Below, in pieces: positions 31,242-39,275 of a stretch of DNA of 39,369 nucleotides. Source of the stretch: JAJZJT01 sp049964655 (GTDB taxonomy: Bacteria; Actinomycetota; Acidimicrobiia; Acidimicrobiales; RAAP-2); assembly GCA_049964655.1 (NCBI GenBank), contig JBMFXC010000014.1, positions 1-39,369 of the forward strand, read 5' to 3'. The translations under genes and the position numbers were made by a program. How positions within the stretch are numbered: the first letter of the stretch is position 1; each line of letters begins with the position of its first letter. The notes under the pieces are model-generated. The model did not search any database, was not told the DNA's origin, and worked only from the letters and a program-made list of their open reading frames with translations.

Positions 31242-32386
31242 TGGCGGTAGACACGTGCCGGTCCGAGGTCGACCAGGGCGGCGGCCAGTGCAGCGAACGC
31301 CCGTGCTGCCTCGCCGTCGGGGTCGGCAGCGACCACCGGGAAGCCCACGTCGCCCCCCTCGCGCACCGCCGGCACCAGGGGGACCTGCCCGAGGAGCGGC
31401 ACACCCAGGTCGGCGGCGAGCGACGAGCCTCCGCCCGAGCCGAAGAGCTCGTAGCGGGTGCCGTCGTCGCCGGTGAACCAGCTCATGTTCTCGATGACGC
31501 CGCGCACCGACAGCTTCAGGGTCCGGGCCGCGTACGCCGAGCGCTGAGCGACCCGCTGGGCGGCCGGTTGAGGAGTCGTCACCACGTACATCTCGGCCTT
31601 GGAGAGGTACTGGCCGAGCGACAGGGCGACGTCACCCGTGCCGGGGGGCATGTCCACCAGCAGGAAGTCGGGCTCGCCCCAGTAGGCGTCGACCAAGAAC
31701 TGCTCGAGCGCCTTGTGCAGCATGGGGCCACGCCAGATGACCGGCGTCTCGTCGGGAACGAAGAACCCCATCGACAGGCACCGGACGCCGTGGGTCGTCG
31801 GGGGGATCACCAGGTCGTCGATGATGACAGGGTCGGTGCCCACCCCGAGCATCTTGGGGACCGAGAAGCCATAGACGTCGGCGTCGAGGAGACCGACCTC
31901 GTAGCCGGACTGGGCCAGCGCGACGGCCAGGTTGACCGTCACCGACGACTTGCCGACACCGCCCTTGCCGGAGGAGATCCCCACCACCCGGGTCTTCGAC
32001 CGTGGGAGCATGAAGCGGTTCGGTCGGCCTTCCTCGTGGCCCAGCGGCGTCCCGTGATCGTGGCCCCCGTGCTCGTGGCCCCCGTGCCCGTCCACCGGCT
32101 CGCCCCGGAGGAGCAGGCGCAGCCGGGCCCGCTCCTCGTCGTCCATCACCACGGTGTCGACCGCCACGTCGCCGACGTCCTCGAGGGCGGCGACGGCGGC
32201 TTCGACACGGCGAGTGAGCTCGTCGCCCTGCGGGTACCCGGCGACCGGCAGCGCGACCTCGACGGCAGCGCGCCGGCGGCGGGTGGTGACCGAGCGCACC
32301 ATGCCGAGCTCGCCGAGCGGCCGGGCCAGCTCGGGGTCCACGACGGCCTCGGCGGCAGTGCGGACCTGGGCGTCGTCGATGGACAT
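31223..32386 (-). CDS. mrp: Mrp/ApbC-type iron-sulfur cluster carrier ATPase
   Basis: The 387-residue protein has an N-terminal MIP18/DUF59-like domain (about 1-85), a His-rich linker (six His within 101-117, GHGGHEHGGHDHG), and the P-loop ATPase with SSGKGGVGKSSVTVNLA (about 138-154), DADVYGFSVPKMLG and LLVDMPPGTGD. Mrp proteins move Fe-S clusters to target enzymes. The usual C-terminal CxxC is missing: the region VIENMSWFTGDDGTRYELFG has no Cys. The ATG at 32386 has AGGAG upstream. It is divergent from a SufR-like gene across 45 bases, near a cysteine desulfurase gene. Confidence 0.92.
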   Translation of the reverse strand: MSIDDAQVRTAAEAVVDPELARPLGELGMVRSVTTRRRRAAVEVALPVAGYPQGDELTRRVEAAVAALEDVGDVAVDTVVMDDEERARLRLLLRGEPVDGHGGHEHGGHDHGTPLGHEEGRPNRFMLPRSKTRVVGISSGKGGVGKSSVTVNLAVALAQSGYEVGLLDADVYGFSVPKMLGVGTDPVIIDDLVIPPTTHGVRCLSMGFFVPDETPVIWRGPMLHKALEQFLVDAYWGEPDFLLVDMPPGTGDVALSLGQYLSKAEMYVVTTPQPAAQRVAQRSAYAARTLKLSVRGVIENMSWFTGDDGTRYELFGSGGGSSLAADLGVPLLGQVPLVPAVREGGDVGFPVVAADPDGEAARAFAALAAALVDLGPARVYRQELTVR

Positions 32387-32412
32387 GGCAGCTCCTGGGG
32401 CAACTCGGGTCG

Positions 32413-32424
32413 TACCGGTAGACT
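32413..32424 (+). promoter_or_regulatory. Promoter/operator candidate between mrp and sufR-like gene
   Basis: TACCGGTA (32413-32420) is a perfect 8-bp palindrome that overlaps TAGACT (32419-32424), a good -10 box seven bases before the GTG at 32432. The SufR-like protein encoded just downstream could bind here and control itself and the divergent mrp. The mRNA would be leaderless. Confidence 0.4.
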
Positions 32425-32431
32425 ACGGGAC

Positions 32432-33142
32432 GTGGGACCGTCACCCGACAGCCGCTTCTCCGGTGCAGTCGCTGCCGTCACCTCGGCGTTCGGAGACCCG
32501 ACCCGACGCGAGATCTTCCTCTTCGTACGCTCCCGACCCGGAGCGACCGCCACCGAGGTGGCGACCCACTTCTCTCTCCACCCGAACGTCGCCCGGCATC
32601 ATCTCGACCGGCTGGCCACCGCCGGCTACGTCGACGTCACGGTGGAGCGGGGGTCGGTCTCGGGTGCCGGCAGGCCAGCCAAGCGGTACCGGGTGGTCGG
32701 CGGGGACCCCACCGTCGAGCTCCTCACCCGGCGCGACGACCTGCTCGTCCTCCTCCTCCAAGAGGCCCTCCAACTGCTCGGGCCGGCCGCTGCCGAGCTC
32801 ATGGCCGAGCGGGTGGGCGAGCAGTACGGGCGGACGCTGGCCGAACAGATGGAGCCCGGCGACGGCCAGCGGTCGGTCCGCACGGCCATGCACGCCATCG
32901 CCCAGACCCTCACCGCCCACGGCTTCGCCGCCCATGCCGAGGACAGCGGGACGTCCACCGCCGTCGTAGCGGACGCCTGTCCCTTCGGCGACGCCGCCGC
33001 CCAGAACCCCGTGCTGTGCGCCGTCGACCGAGGGATGGTCAAGGGCCTCCTGGCTGGGCTGTGCCACGACGGCACCCAGGCCGTACCGGTGGTGATGTCG
33101 TCGCGGGCGCGCGGCGACGCCGCCTGCGCCGCCCTGGTGTGA
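32432..33142 (+). CDS. SufR-like iron-sulfur-sensing transcriptional regulator
   Basis: A 236-residue regulator with an N-terminal winged helix-turn-helix (FGDPTRREIFLFVR, TATEVATHFSLHPNVARHHL, GRPAKRYRV). The C-terminal half has cysteines at 183, 196 and 211 (C-X12-C-X14-C, starting ADACPF and VLCAV) plus C232. SufR repressors of suf genes hold an Fe-S cluster with a motif beginning C-X12-C, so the layout fits closely. It sits between mrp and a cysteine desulfurase gene, overlapping the latter by four bases (GTGA), which points to feedback control of Fe-S assembly. Ligand binding is inferred. The GTG start at 32432 probably gives a leaderless message. Confidence 0.85.
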   Translation: MGPSPDSRFSGAVAAVTSAFGDPTRREIFLFVRSRPGATATEVATHFSLHPNVARHHLDRLATAGYVDVTVERGSVSGAGRPAKRYRVVGGDPTVELLTRRDDLLVLLLQEALQLLGPAAAELMAERVGEQYGRTLAEQMEPGDGQRSVRTAMHAIAQTLTAHGFAAHAEDSGTSTAVVADACPFGDAAAQNPVLCAVDRGMVKGLLAGLCHDGTQAVPVVMSSRARGDAACAALV

Positions 33143-34401
33143 ACCAGTCGGAGGCACCCGGGGCACCCGGGGCACCCGGGGCACCCGACGTCGCCCGGAC
33201 GCCCCCGGGCCCCGAGGGACCGGGTCGGACCGCCGGTCGCCACTACCTCGACCACGCCTCGACGTCGCCGTTGCGCCCGGAAGCCAGATCGGCCCTCGAG
33301 GCCGCCCTCGAGCTTCCCGCGGCCGACCCGGGACGTGTCCACCACGAGGGCCGTACCATCCGGGCCTGGCTCGAAGGGGCTCGCGAGCAGGTCGCCGAGC
33401 TCTTCGGCGTCCGGCCTCGCCAGGTGGTCCTCACCTCGGGCGGCACCGAAGCGATCAACGCCGCCGTCTGGGGCGCCCTCGGCGGGGCACGGGGGCCAGG
33501 CGACCTGACGTCAGGACCCCGGTTGGTGGCCTGTGCTGCCGTCGAGCACTCCGCCGTCCGGGCTGCATCCGAGCGCCTCGGACGGATCGTCGACCTCCCG
33601 GTCGACGCCACGGGCCGCCTGTCCGCCGACGGAGTCGCCGACGCGCTCGAACGGTGCCGGATCGAGCACGGCAGGCTGCCCGATCTCGCCCACTGCCAGT
33701 GGGCGAACCACGAGGTCGGCACCGTCCAGCCCGTCGCCGAGGTCGTCGCCGTCTGCCACGCCTACGGGGTGCCGGTCCACGTCGACGCCGTGGCGGCGGC
33801 CGGGCACCTTCAAGTCGACGCCGGTGCGCTCGGCGCCGAGCTCGTCTCGGTCTCCTCGCACAAGCTCGGCGGCCCAGCCGGGGCGGGAGCCCTGCTGGTC
33901 GGGCGCTCCCTCCGCTACGAACCGCTCCTCGTCGGCGGCGACCAGGAGCGGGCTCGCCGGGCCGGGTTCGAGAACGTTCCTGCCGCCATCGGCTTCGGCG
34001 CCGCCGCGGCGGTGCTGTCTGCCCCCGGGCGCCTGGCCGCCGAGTCAGCGCGCGCCCTGGCCCTCACCAGGCGTCTTGCTGCCGGCCTGTGCGCCGTCGA
34101 GGGGGTCACTCGTTACGGGCACCCCACCGAGCACCTCCCCCATCTGGTGACCGTGGGCGTCGACGGGGTGGAGGGCGAGCCGGTGCTGCTCGGGCTCGAC
34201 CAGCGCGGCATCGCCGCCCACTCCGGCTCCTCCTGCTCCTCGGAGTCGCTCGAGCCCTCTCCGGTCCTCGCCGCCATGGGAGTCGACGGGGAGCGGTCGC
34301 TCCGGCTGTCGGTCGGCTGGTCGTCCACCGACGCCGACGTCGACGCCTGCCTCGCGGCCTTCCCCGACGTCGTCGCCGGCCTTCGGCGCCTGCGGCGGTA
34401 G
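33139..34401 (+). CDS. Cysteine desulfurase (IscS/NifS family)
   Basis: This PLP enzyme (420 aa) takes sulfur from cysteine for Fe-S clusters or thiolation. It shows the class V aminotransferase motifs YLDHASTSPLRPEA, LTSGGTEAINAA, the PLP lysine in SSHKLGGPAGAG (K242) and the active cysteine in SGSSCSSE (C366). GGDQERARRAGFENV replaces the more usual GGGQERGLRSGTEN, so it is a divergent member. The first 30 residues are a Gly/Pro/Ala stretch with an in-frame 9-bp repeat (APG). The GTG overlaps the stop of the SufR-like gene. With that regulator and Mrp it forms a likely Fe-S unit. No scaffold gene (sufBCD, iscU) is in view. Confidence 0.93.
   Translation: MNQSEAPGAPGAPGAPDVARTPPGPEGPGRTAGRHYLDHASTSPLRPEARSALEAALELPAADPGRVHHEGRTIRAWLEGAREQVAELFGVRPRQVVLTSGGTEAINAAVWGALGGARGPGDLTSGPRLVACAAVEHSAVRAASERLGRIVDLPVDATGRLSADGVADALERCRIEHGRLPDLAHCQWANHEVGTVQPVAEVVAVCHAYGVPVHVDAVAAAGHLQVDAGALGAELVSVSSHKLGGPAGAGALLVGRSLRYEPLLVGGDQERARRAGFENVPAAIGFGAAAAVLSAPGRLAAESARALALTRRLAAGLCAVEGVTRYGHPTEHLPHLVTVGVDGVEGEPVLLGLDQRGIAAHSGSSCSSESLEPSPVLAAMGVDGERSLRLSVGWSSTDADVDACLAAFPDVVAGLRRLRR
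33154..33189 (+). repeat. 9-bp coding tandem repeat at the desulfurase N-terminus
   Basis: GCACCCGGG is repeated three times with a fourth changed copy, giving APGAPGAPGAPD at residues 6-17. It lies 12 bases after the stop of the SufR-like gene. Confidence 0.88.
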
Positions 34402-34457
34402 GACAGCCGGCCCGAGGGGGCTGCGGGGCGTCGCGGAGGCAGGCAGGACAGCCGGCC
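34400..34457. repeat. Direct repeat between desulfurase gene and ccmH
   Basis: AGGACAGCCGGCC occurs at 34400-34412, covering the end of the desulfurase TAG, and at 34445-34457. It is followed in both by a G-rich run ending GGCGTC, so a unit of about 45 bp seems duplicated between these convergent genes. Confidence 0.6.
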
Positions 34458-34470
34458 GCCCCAGGGGGCG

Positions 34471-35922
34471 TCAGCCGCCAACCGGCAACGGTGGCAGCGG
34501 CACACCGGCGGCTGCGTAGGCGCGCCGCAGGACGGGCGCCGCCTGGGCGACCAGGGAGGTCGGCGGGTGGTCGGCCAAGAAGTCGTCGAACTGGACGACG
34601 GCAGCCGTCGCTCCACCCTGGCGGCTCGCCAGCACCGTGCCCAGGTAGAGATGCGCGGCGTAGTCGGACGGCGCCAGGATGACCGCCCGCTCCAGCTTGG
34701 CCGTCCCCGACGCGGCAAGGGACGGGTCTCCTCCGGCGACGCCCGTCTCGTACTCGAGCCACCCCAGCTGGGCCAGGGCGACCTCGTTGCCGGGGTCGGC
34801 GGCAAGGACGTCCTGGTAGAGCCGGATGGCCAGGGCGTCGTGCCCGGAGTTCTCCTCGGACGCCGCCTGGTCGAGCTGCTCCACCACCTGCTGGCGTCGA
34901 CTGAGGGAGATCGACCCCGAGACCGTCTGGCCGGGGAGCCGCCGGGTGGCCACGATCGACACGCCCAATGCGGCGGCGGCGGCGAACGCCGTCACGGCAC
35001 CGCCGAGCAGGACCCGTTGTCGCCACGAGCGCCGGCGTGCCACCCGGCGTCGGCCCGCTGGGAGCGGGCTCGCCACGGCCGAGCGGCTGGTCCCTTCGCC
35101 ATCGGTTCCCGAGGCAACCGAGGCCACGCCGTCCGAGGCCGCATCGACCACCTCGGGACCGACCAGCAGGGTGTTCGTCACCGGGCCACCCGACGCCAGC
35201 GCGTCGAGGCAGGCGCAGACCGCATCGAGGCGAGCCGTGTCGCGCTCGACCAGGACGGAGTGGTCGGTGTCCGACAGGTCACCCGCCCGGTGCTCGGCCT
35301 CGGCGTCGGCCAACGAACGCGCCAGAAAGACTCGCTGTTCCTCGAGGGCCGCCCGTCCGCCCGTCCTCGCCACCGATTCCGCCCACCGTCGGGCTTCCTC
35401 GGGACCGGGCCGGTGCTCGGAGGTCCGGCGCCGTCGGACGAGCACGGCGGCGAGCACGGCGAGAGCCAGCGCACCACCGGCGGTCGGGAGCACCCACACC
35501 AGCAGCGACCAGCCCGACGCCGGAGGGACGAGCACGATCGAGGAGCCGTAGCGCGAGGCCAAGTACGACTCGATCTGGGCGCTGGTACGACCTTCTGCCA
35601 CCAGATGTCGGACAGTCGCCCGCACGGTGACGGCCGTGGGCGCCGACGAGTCGGCCACCGACAGGTCCTCGCAGCTCGGGCAGCGAAGCGACGACTCGAT
35701 GGCGAAGGCCCGCTGGGCGGGTGTCGGCGGTGCCGACGACAGCACGCCGCTGCCGACCACCAGCGCGGCCGCCAGCACGACGGCCAGCAGGGTCCACCAG
35801 GGAAGGCGCCGCACCCAGGGGACCTGCCGGGGTGGTCGCCGAGCGGGGGCGCCGACGTTCGACGCTTCCGGAGCGGACGGTGGGATCACCTCGGCTCCGG
35901 CACCGCCGTCGGTCTCGCTCAT
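34471..35922 (-). CDS. ccmH: CcmH-CcmI fusion, cytochrome c maturation
   Basis: The 483-residue protein joins two parts. Residues 35-175 are CcmH-like: a membrane span (about 43-62), the redox motif SSLRCPSCEDLSVADSSAP (C81, C84), and a second span near 150-172. The rest, with a third span (about 275-300), is CcmI-like and carries TPR-type helices (ALAIRLYQDVLAADPGNEVA, AKLERAVILAPSDYAAHLYL). CcmH keeps the apocytochrome CxxCH thiols reduced; CcmI captures the apocytochrome. Fusions of the two are known in other bacteria. The ATG at 35922 overlaps the ccmG end by four bases. This is the last gene of the ccm operon seen here. Confidence 0.92.
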   Translation of the reverse strand: MSETDGGAGAEVIPPSAPEASNVGAPARRPPRQVPWVRRLPWWTLLAVVLAAALVVGSGVLSSAPPTPAQRAFAIESSLRCPSCEDLSVADSSAPTAVTVRATVRHLVAEGRTSAQIESYLASRYGSSIVLVPPASGWSLLVWVLPTAGGALALAVLAAVLVRRRRTSEHRPGPEEARRWAESVARTGGRAALEEQRVFLARSLADAEAEHRAGDLSDTDHSVLVERDTARLDAVCACLDALASGGPVTNTLLVGPEVVDAASDGVASVASGTDGEGTSRSAVASPLPAGRRRVARRRSWRQRVLLGGAVTAFAAAAALGVSIVATRRLPGQTVSGSISLSRRQQVVEQLDQAASEENSGHDALAIRLYQDVLAADPGNEVALAQLGWLEYETGVAGGDPSLAASGTAKLERAVILAPSDYAAHLYLGTVLASRQGGATAAVVQFDDFLADHPPTSLVAQAAPVLRRAYAAAGVPLPPLPVGG

Positions 35923-36524
35923 GCGTGGGCCGCCTCGGCTCTGGCGATCACCTGGTCGAGCTGGGCCGCCGTCACCGGGGCCACGATGTAGGCGACCACC
36001 CGACCGTCCGGGGCGATGACGAACGTGGTGGGCTGGCCCTTCACGCCGTAGTCGAGGGCGAGCCGGCCACTGCGGTCGACGAGGGTCGGCCAGGTGGCTC
36101 CGAGCGTGGCCTGGTAGGAGCGCACCGCGCTCACGGTGTCGTTGAAGCGCACGCTCACCATCTGGGCACTGCCGTTGCGGTGCTGGAAGGCGAAGGCGAC
36201 GAAGGCCGGCCCCTCCTGCTGGCAGGGGACGCACCAACTGGCGAAGAAGTTGAGCACCACGTACCGGCCCGGCGCGGCCGGGAGGGCGAAGTGGCCGCCG
36301 TCGACCGTCGTCCCCGAGATGACCGGCGCCTGGTTCCCCACCAGCGGGCTGTCCACCGAGGCGACCTGGGCCGACGGGCGCGTGGCCAGCACGGCCACCA
36401 GTCCGGCCACGACCACCAGGACGACGAGCGCCGCCCACCGCGCCCGATGGCTCCTCACGGGCGGCATGACGGGGGCGGAGACGGGACCGGCCTCGGTCCG
36501 TGCCGGGGTACCGGTCGTGCTCAC
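35919..36524 (-). CDS. ccmG: CcmG/TlpA-type thiol-disulfide oxidoreductase
   Basis: A 201-residue membrane-anchored thioredoxin. One span (about 31-47, AALVVLVVVAGLVAVLA) puts the catalytic domain outside the cytoplasm. The active site is FFASWCVPCQQEGP (C98, C101) and the cis-proline lies in GQPTTFVIAPDGRV. It reduces CcmH or the apocytochrome during heme attachment. The GTG at 36524 overlaps the stop of ccmF (GTGA). Confidence 0.94.
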   Translation of the reverse strand: MSTTGTPARTEAGPVSAPVMPPVRSHRARWAALVVLVVVAGLVAVLATRPSAQVASVDSPLVGNQAPVISGTTVDGGHFALPAAPGRYVVLNFFASWCVPCQQEGPAFVAFAFQHRNGSAQMVSVRFNDTVSAVRSYQATLGATWPTLVDRSGRLALDYGVKGQPTTFVIAPDGRVVAYIVAPVTAAQLDQVIARAEAAHA

Positions 36525-38644
36525 GGCAGGTCGGCTCCGGAGCCCGTGCCCGTCCCGGCGCCGACGGGGACCGGGTGGTCACCCCCATCGGTCGGAGCGT
36601 CCCGTTCGGCCCCTCTCCTCCGGAAGGAGCGACCGGCCCGGGCGGGGGAAGTCACGTCGGCCACGTGCTCCGAGACGGGCGCGGTGGGTCGGCGTCGGCG
36701 CCGGCCGGGGATGGCGGAGAGCACCGAACCGATGGCGAGGAGCGCACCACCGATCCACAGCCAGACCACGAGCGGCTGGACGACGACCCCGAAGGTCCAC
36801 CGGTCGCCGTGGTTGGGCACCGAGTCGATGGTCAGGTACACGTCGTCACGAAGGCCCGAGTCGATCGCCGGTGTCCCCACGTCCTCGGTGTTGGGGCCGA
36901 ACGAGCTGATCGCCGGGGCGAAGTGGCCGGTCCCGTCCACCCGGAGCACCCCTTCGAGCGCCGAGCGGGCAGGCGTGCGCACCGTCGCCGGCCGCACGAA
37001 CTCGATGACGTGACCGTCGAACCGGGCGGTCTGGCCGGGCGAGAGGCGGACCTCCCCCCGCTGGCCGAAGGCGGTCGCTGCCGTGATCCCGACGGCGACG
37101 AGGACCACACCCACGTGGACGATCATCCCGCCGTTGGCCCGTCCGGTGAGCCCACGCCATCCGGCCAGTGCCGCACGGGCCGGCCGGTGGCCGGCCGCCA
37201 CCGACGTCCGGATGGCAGCCCGGACGGCGAGGACCAGGCTCCTGCCTGCCGAGGCGGCGGCGAAGGCGCCCAGCCCAAAGGCGAGGAGCGGCTCGAGGCC
37301 GTGGACGCCTCCGGCCACGCAGGCCACGACGACGGCCACCCCGATGGCGGCCGGCACGGCCAGGCGACCGCGCATGACCTCGAGCGTCGTCTTTCGCCAC
37401 GGCAACGCCGGTGCCACCGCCATCAGGAACAGGAGCGTCAGGGCGATAGGGATGACCAAGCGGTTGAAGTAGGGAGCCCCCACCGTGATGGGGGTCGGGT
37501 TGAACACCTGGTAGAAGAGCGGGAAGACCGTCCCGAGCAACACGACGAAGGCGAAGGCGACGAACAGCAAGTTGTTGGCGAGGAACGCCCCCTCACGGCT
37601 GATCGGGCCGTCGATGCCTCCGGCCGCCCGCAGTCGGTCGCCGCGCCAGGCGATCATGCCCACCCCGACGAAGACGACCACGCCGAAGAACCCGATCAGC
37701 ACGGGGCCGATCGACGAGTCGGAGAAGGCGTGGACCGACTCGATCACCCCCGATCGGGTGAGGAAGGTGCCGAGGATGGTGAGGCAGAAGGTGGCGATGA
37801 CGAGCGACAGGTTCCAGATGCGCAGCAGGCCCCGGCGCTCCTGGACCATCACCGAGTGCAGGTACGCGGTGCCCACCAGCCACGGCAGGAGCGCGGCGTT
37901 CTCGACCGGGTCCCAGCCCCAGAACCCGCCCCATCCGAGGACCTGGTAGGACCACCAGGCTCCGAGCACGATCCCGATGGTGAGGAACGTCCAGGCGAAC
38001 AGCGTCCACCGGCGGGTCTCGCGCTGCCAGTCGTCGTCGAGGCGACCGGTGGCGAGCGCGGCGATCCCGAAGGCGAAGGGAAGGGTGAAGCCGACGAAGC
38101 CCAGGTAGAGCATGGGCGGGTGGAACGCCACCAGCGGGTTGTCCTGCAGCAGGACGTTGGGCCCGTTGCCGTTGGCGGGGATCGCCCCCACCGTGTGGGT
38201 GAAGGGGTCAGCCGGGCCGAGCATGAGGGCGAAGAAGAAGGCGGCCACCACGAGGACCACGAGGGTCGCCCAGGCCACTAGGGCGTCGTCGGCCCGCCGA
38301 CGGAAGCGGACCACCATGGCAACGGCGTAGCCGGCCAGGATCAGCCCCCACAGCAGGATGGACCCGGCGAGGGCCGACCACATCCCGGTGATGTCGTAGA
38401 GCAACGGGGTGGTACGGCTGTTGTTGGCGGCGACGTACGCCAGCGAGAAGTCGTGGGTGAGCAGCGCCCGCTCCATGGCCACCGTGGCGAGGACGGCGCC
38501 GGCCAGCAGCACGACCGCGTAGTACCGCCCGCTGCGCAGCACGCCGGGGCGCTTGGTCGCCAGGCCCACGGCCAGCACGACGGTGCCGACTGTGGCGGCG
38601 ACGAAGGCGAGGAGGATGCCGGTGTGGCCGAGGGCGCCGTTCAC
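36521..38644 (-). CDS. ccmF: CcmF cytochrome c heme lyase
   Basis: The 707-residue polytopic membrane protein attaches heme to apocytochrome c. It has the tryptophan-rich heme-handling motif (WWSYQVLGWGGFWGWDPVEN), more than a dozen hydrophobic spans, and conserved family stretches such as LLYDITGMWSALAGSILLWG, NPLVAFHPPMLYLGFVG and LGTFLTRSGVIESVHAF. An outer domain near the C-terminus (about 520-630) is followed by a last span and a basic tail of about 60 residues that is poorly conserved. The GTG at 38644 overlaps the ccmE stop. Confidence 0.96.
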   Translation of the reverse strand: MNGALGHTGILLAFVAATVGTVVLAVGLATKRPGVLRSGRYYAVVLLAGAVLATVAMERALLTHDFSLAYVAANNSRTTPLLYDITGMWSALAGSILLWGLILAGYAVAMVVRFRRRADDALVAWATLVVLVVAAFFFALMLGPADPFTHTVGAIPANGNGPNVLLQDNPLVAFHPPMLYLGFVGFTLPFAFGIAALATGRLDDDWQRETRRWTLFAWTFLTIGIVLGAWWSYQVLGWGGFWGWDPVENAALLPWLVGTAYLHSVMVQERRGLLRIWNLSLVIATFCLTILGTFLTRSGVIESVHAFSDSSIGPVLIGFFGVVVFVGVGMIAWRGDRLRAAGGIDGPISREGAFLANNLLFVAFAFVVLLGTVFPLFYQVFNPTPITVGAPYFNRLVIPIALTLLFLMAVAPALPWRKTTLEVMRGRLAVPAAIGVAVVVACVAGGVHGLEPLLAFGLGAFAAASAGRSLVLAVRAAIRTSVAAGHRPARAALAGWRGLTGRANGGMIVHVGVVLVAVGITAATAFGQRGEVRLSPGQTARFDGHVIEFVRPATVRTPARSALEGVLRVDGTGHFAPAISSFGPNTEDVGTPAIDSGLRDDVYLTIDSVPNHGDRWTFGVVVQPLVVWLWIGGALLAIGSVLSAIPGRRRRRPTAPVSEHVADVTSPARAGRSFRRRGAERDAPTDGGDHPVPVGAGTGTGSGADLP

Positions 38645-39117
38645 CGCTTGGTCCCGTTGGGCGCGGTGACCCGGTTCGGATGGGCGGCGATGTACGACGA
38701 CGTGTGCTTGACCAGGATCTGGTTGGACGCGAACCCTGCGCCGGCGAAATGCCCCACGGCGATGACGGGGATGTCCGGCTGGAACAGCTGCGGTGGGCTG
38801 CCGGTGTTGTGCACGGCGACCCGGTCACCGCCGGCCGTCAACGTGAAGTCGACCCCGTTCGGCGTGGCGTGGATGGTCCCGGGCTCGACCAAGCCTTCGA
38901 GGTTGAAGGTGTGCCCGTCGAGGCTGGCTCGCTGGTGGAGGGCCTGGTTGACCGGAAGGTAGAAGTTGAGCGCCGAGCTCAGCCCCTTGGCCACCAAGAA
39001 GCCGAGTGCTCCGAGCAGCACCAGGGCGACCACGACGTACCGGAGCCGGAAGCCCGACCGCTTGGTCGAGGCTGTCGTGGCTCCGTCGGGAGCCGGTGGG
39101 ACGAGGGTGGCCGTCAC
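38641..39117 (-). CDS. ccmE: CcmE cytochrome c-type heme chaperone
   Basis: CcmE (158 aa) receives heme from CcmC and passes it to CcmF. It has one N-terminal span (about 26-43), a beta-barrel domain with SLDGHTFNLEGLVEPGTI, and the heme-binding site VKHTSSY (H138 with Y142). This His type matches E. coli (HDENY) rather than the Cys variant known from some archaea, deltaproteobacteria and Gram-positives. The GTG at 39117 follows the ccmD stop by five bases. Confidence 0.94.
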   Translation of the reverse strand: MTATLVPPAPDGATTASTKRSGFRLRYVVVALVLLGALGFLVAKGLSSALNFYLPVNQALHQRASLDGHTFNLEGLVEPGTIHATPNGVDFTLTAGGDRVAVHNTGSPPQLFQPDIPVIAVGHFAGAGFASNQILVKHTSSYIAAHPNRVTAPNGTKR

Positions 39118-39122
39118 GACAC

Positions 39123-39275
39123 CTACTGCTCGACGCCGCCCGGACCACGACGACCGCCTTCGGCCCGGAGTCGCTCCACCACGCGGGCGAGCCGGCGACG
39201 GCGCCAGACCAGCTGGACGCCGTAGAGAGCAAGCGCCGAGAGGACGATGGCGTAGCCGGCGTCGACGTAGCTCAT
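39123..39275 (-). CDS. ccmD: CcmD-like small membrane protein
   Basis: A 50-residue protein not easily found by length alone: MSYVDAGYAIVLSALALYG, a span of about 18 residues, then a basic tail WRRRRLARVVERLR. Size, a single span, the positive C-terminus and position between ccmC and ccmE match CcmD, which helps release heme-loaded CcmE from the CcmABC complex. Its ATG overlaps the stop of the upstream gene (ATGA at 39272). Confidence 0.85.
   Translation of the reverse strand: MSYVDAGYAIVLSALALYGVQLVWRRRRLARVVERLRAEGGRRGPGGVEQ

Noticed and set aside
36500..38281. Long plus-strand open frame opposite ccmF
   Set aside because: Its content of Asp, Glu, Gly, His and Arg without hydrophobic segments is typical of the antisense of a membrane protein gene. 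ccmF is certain.
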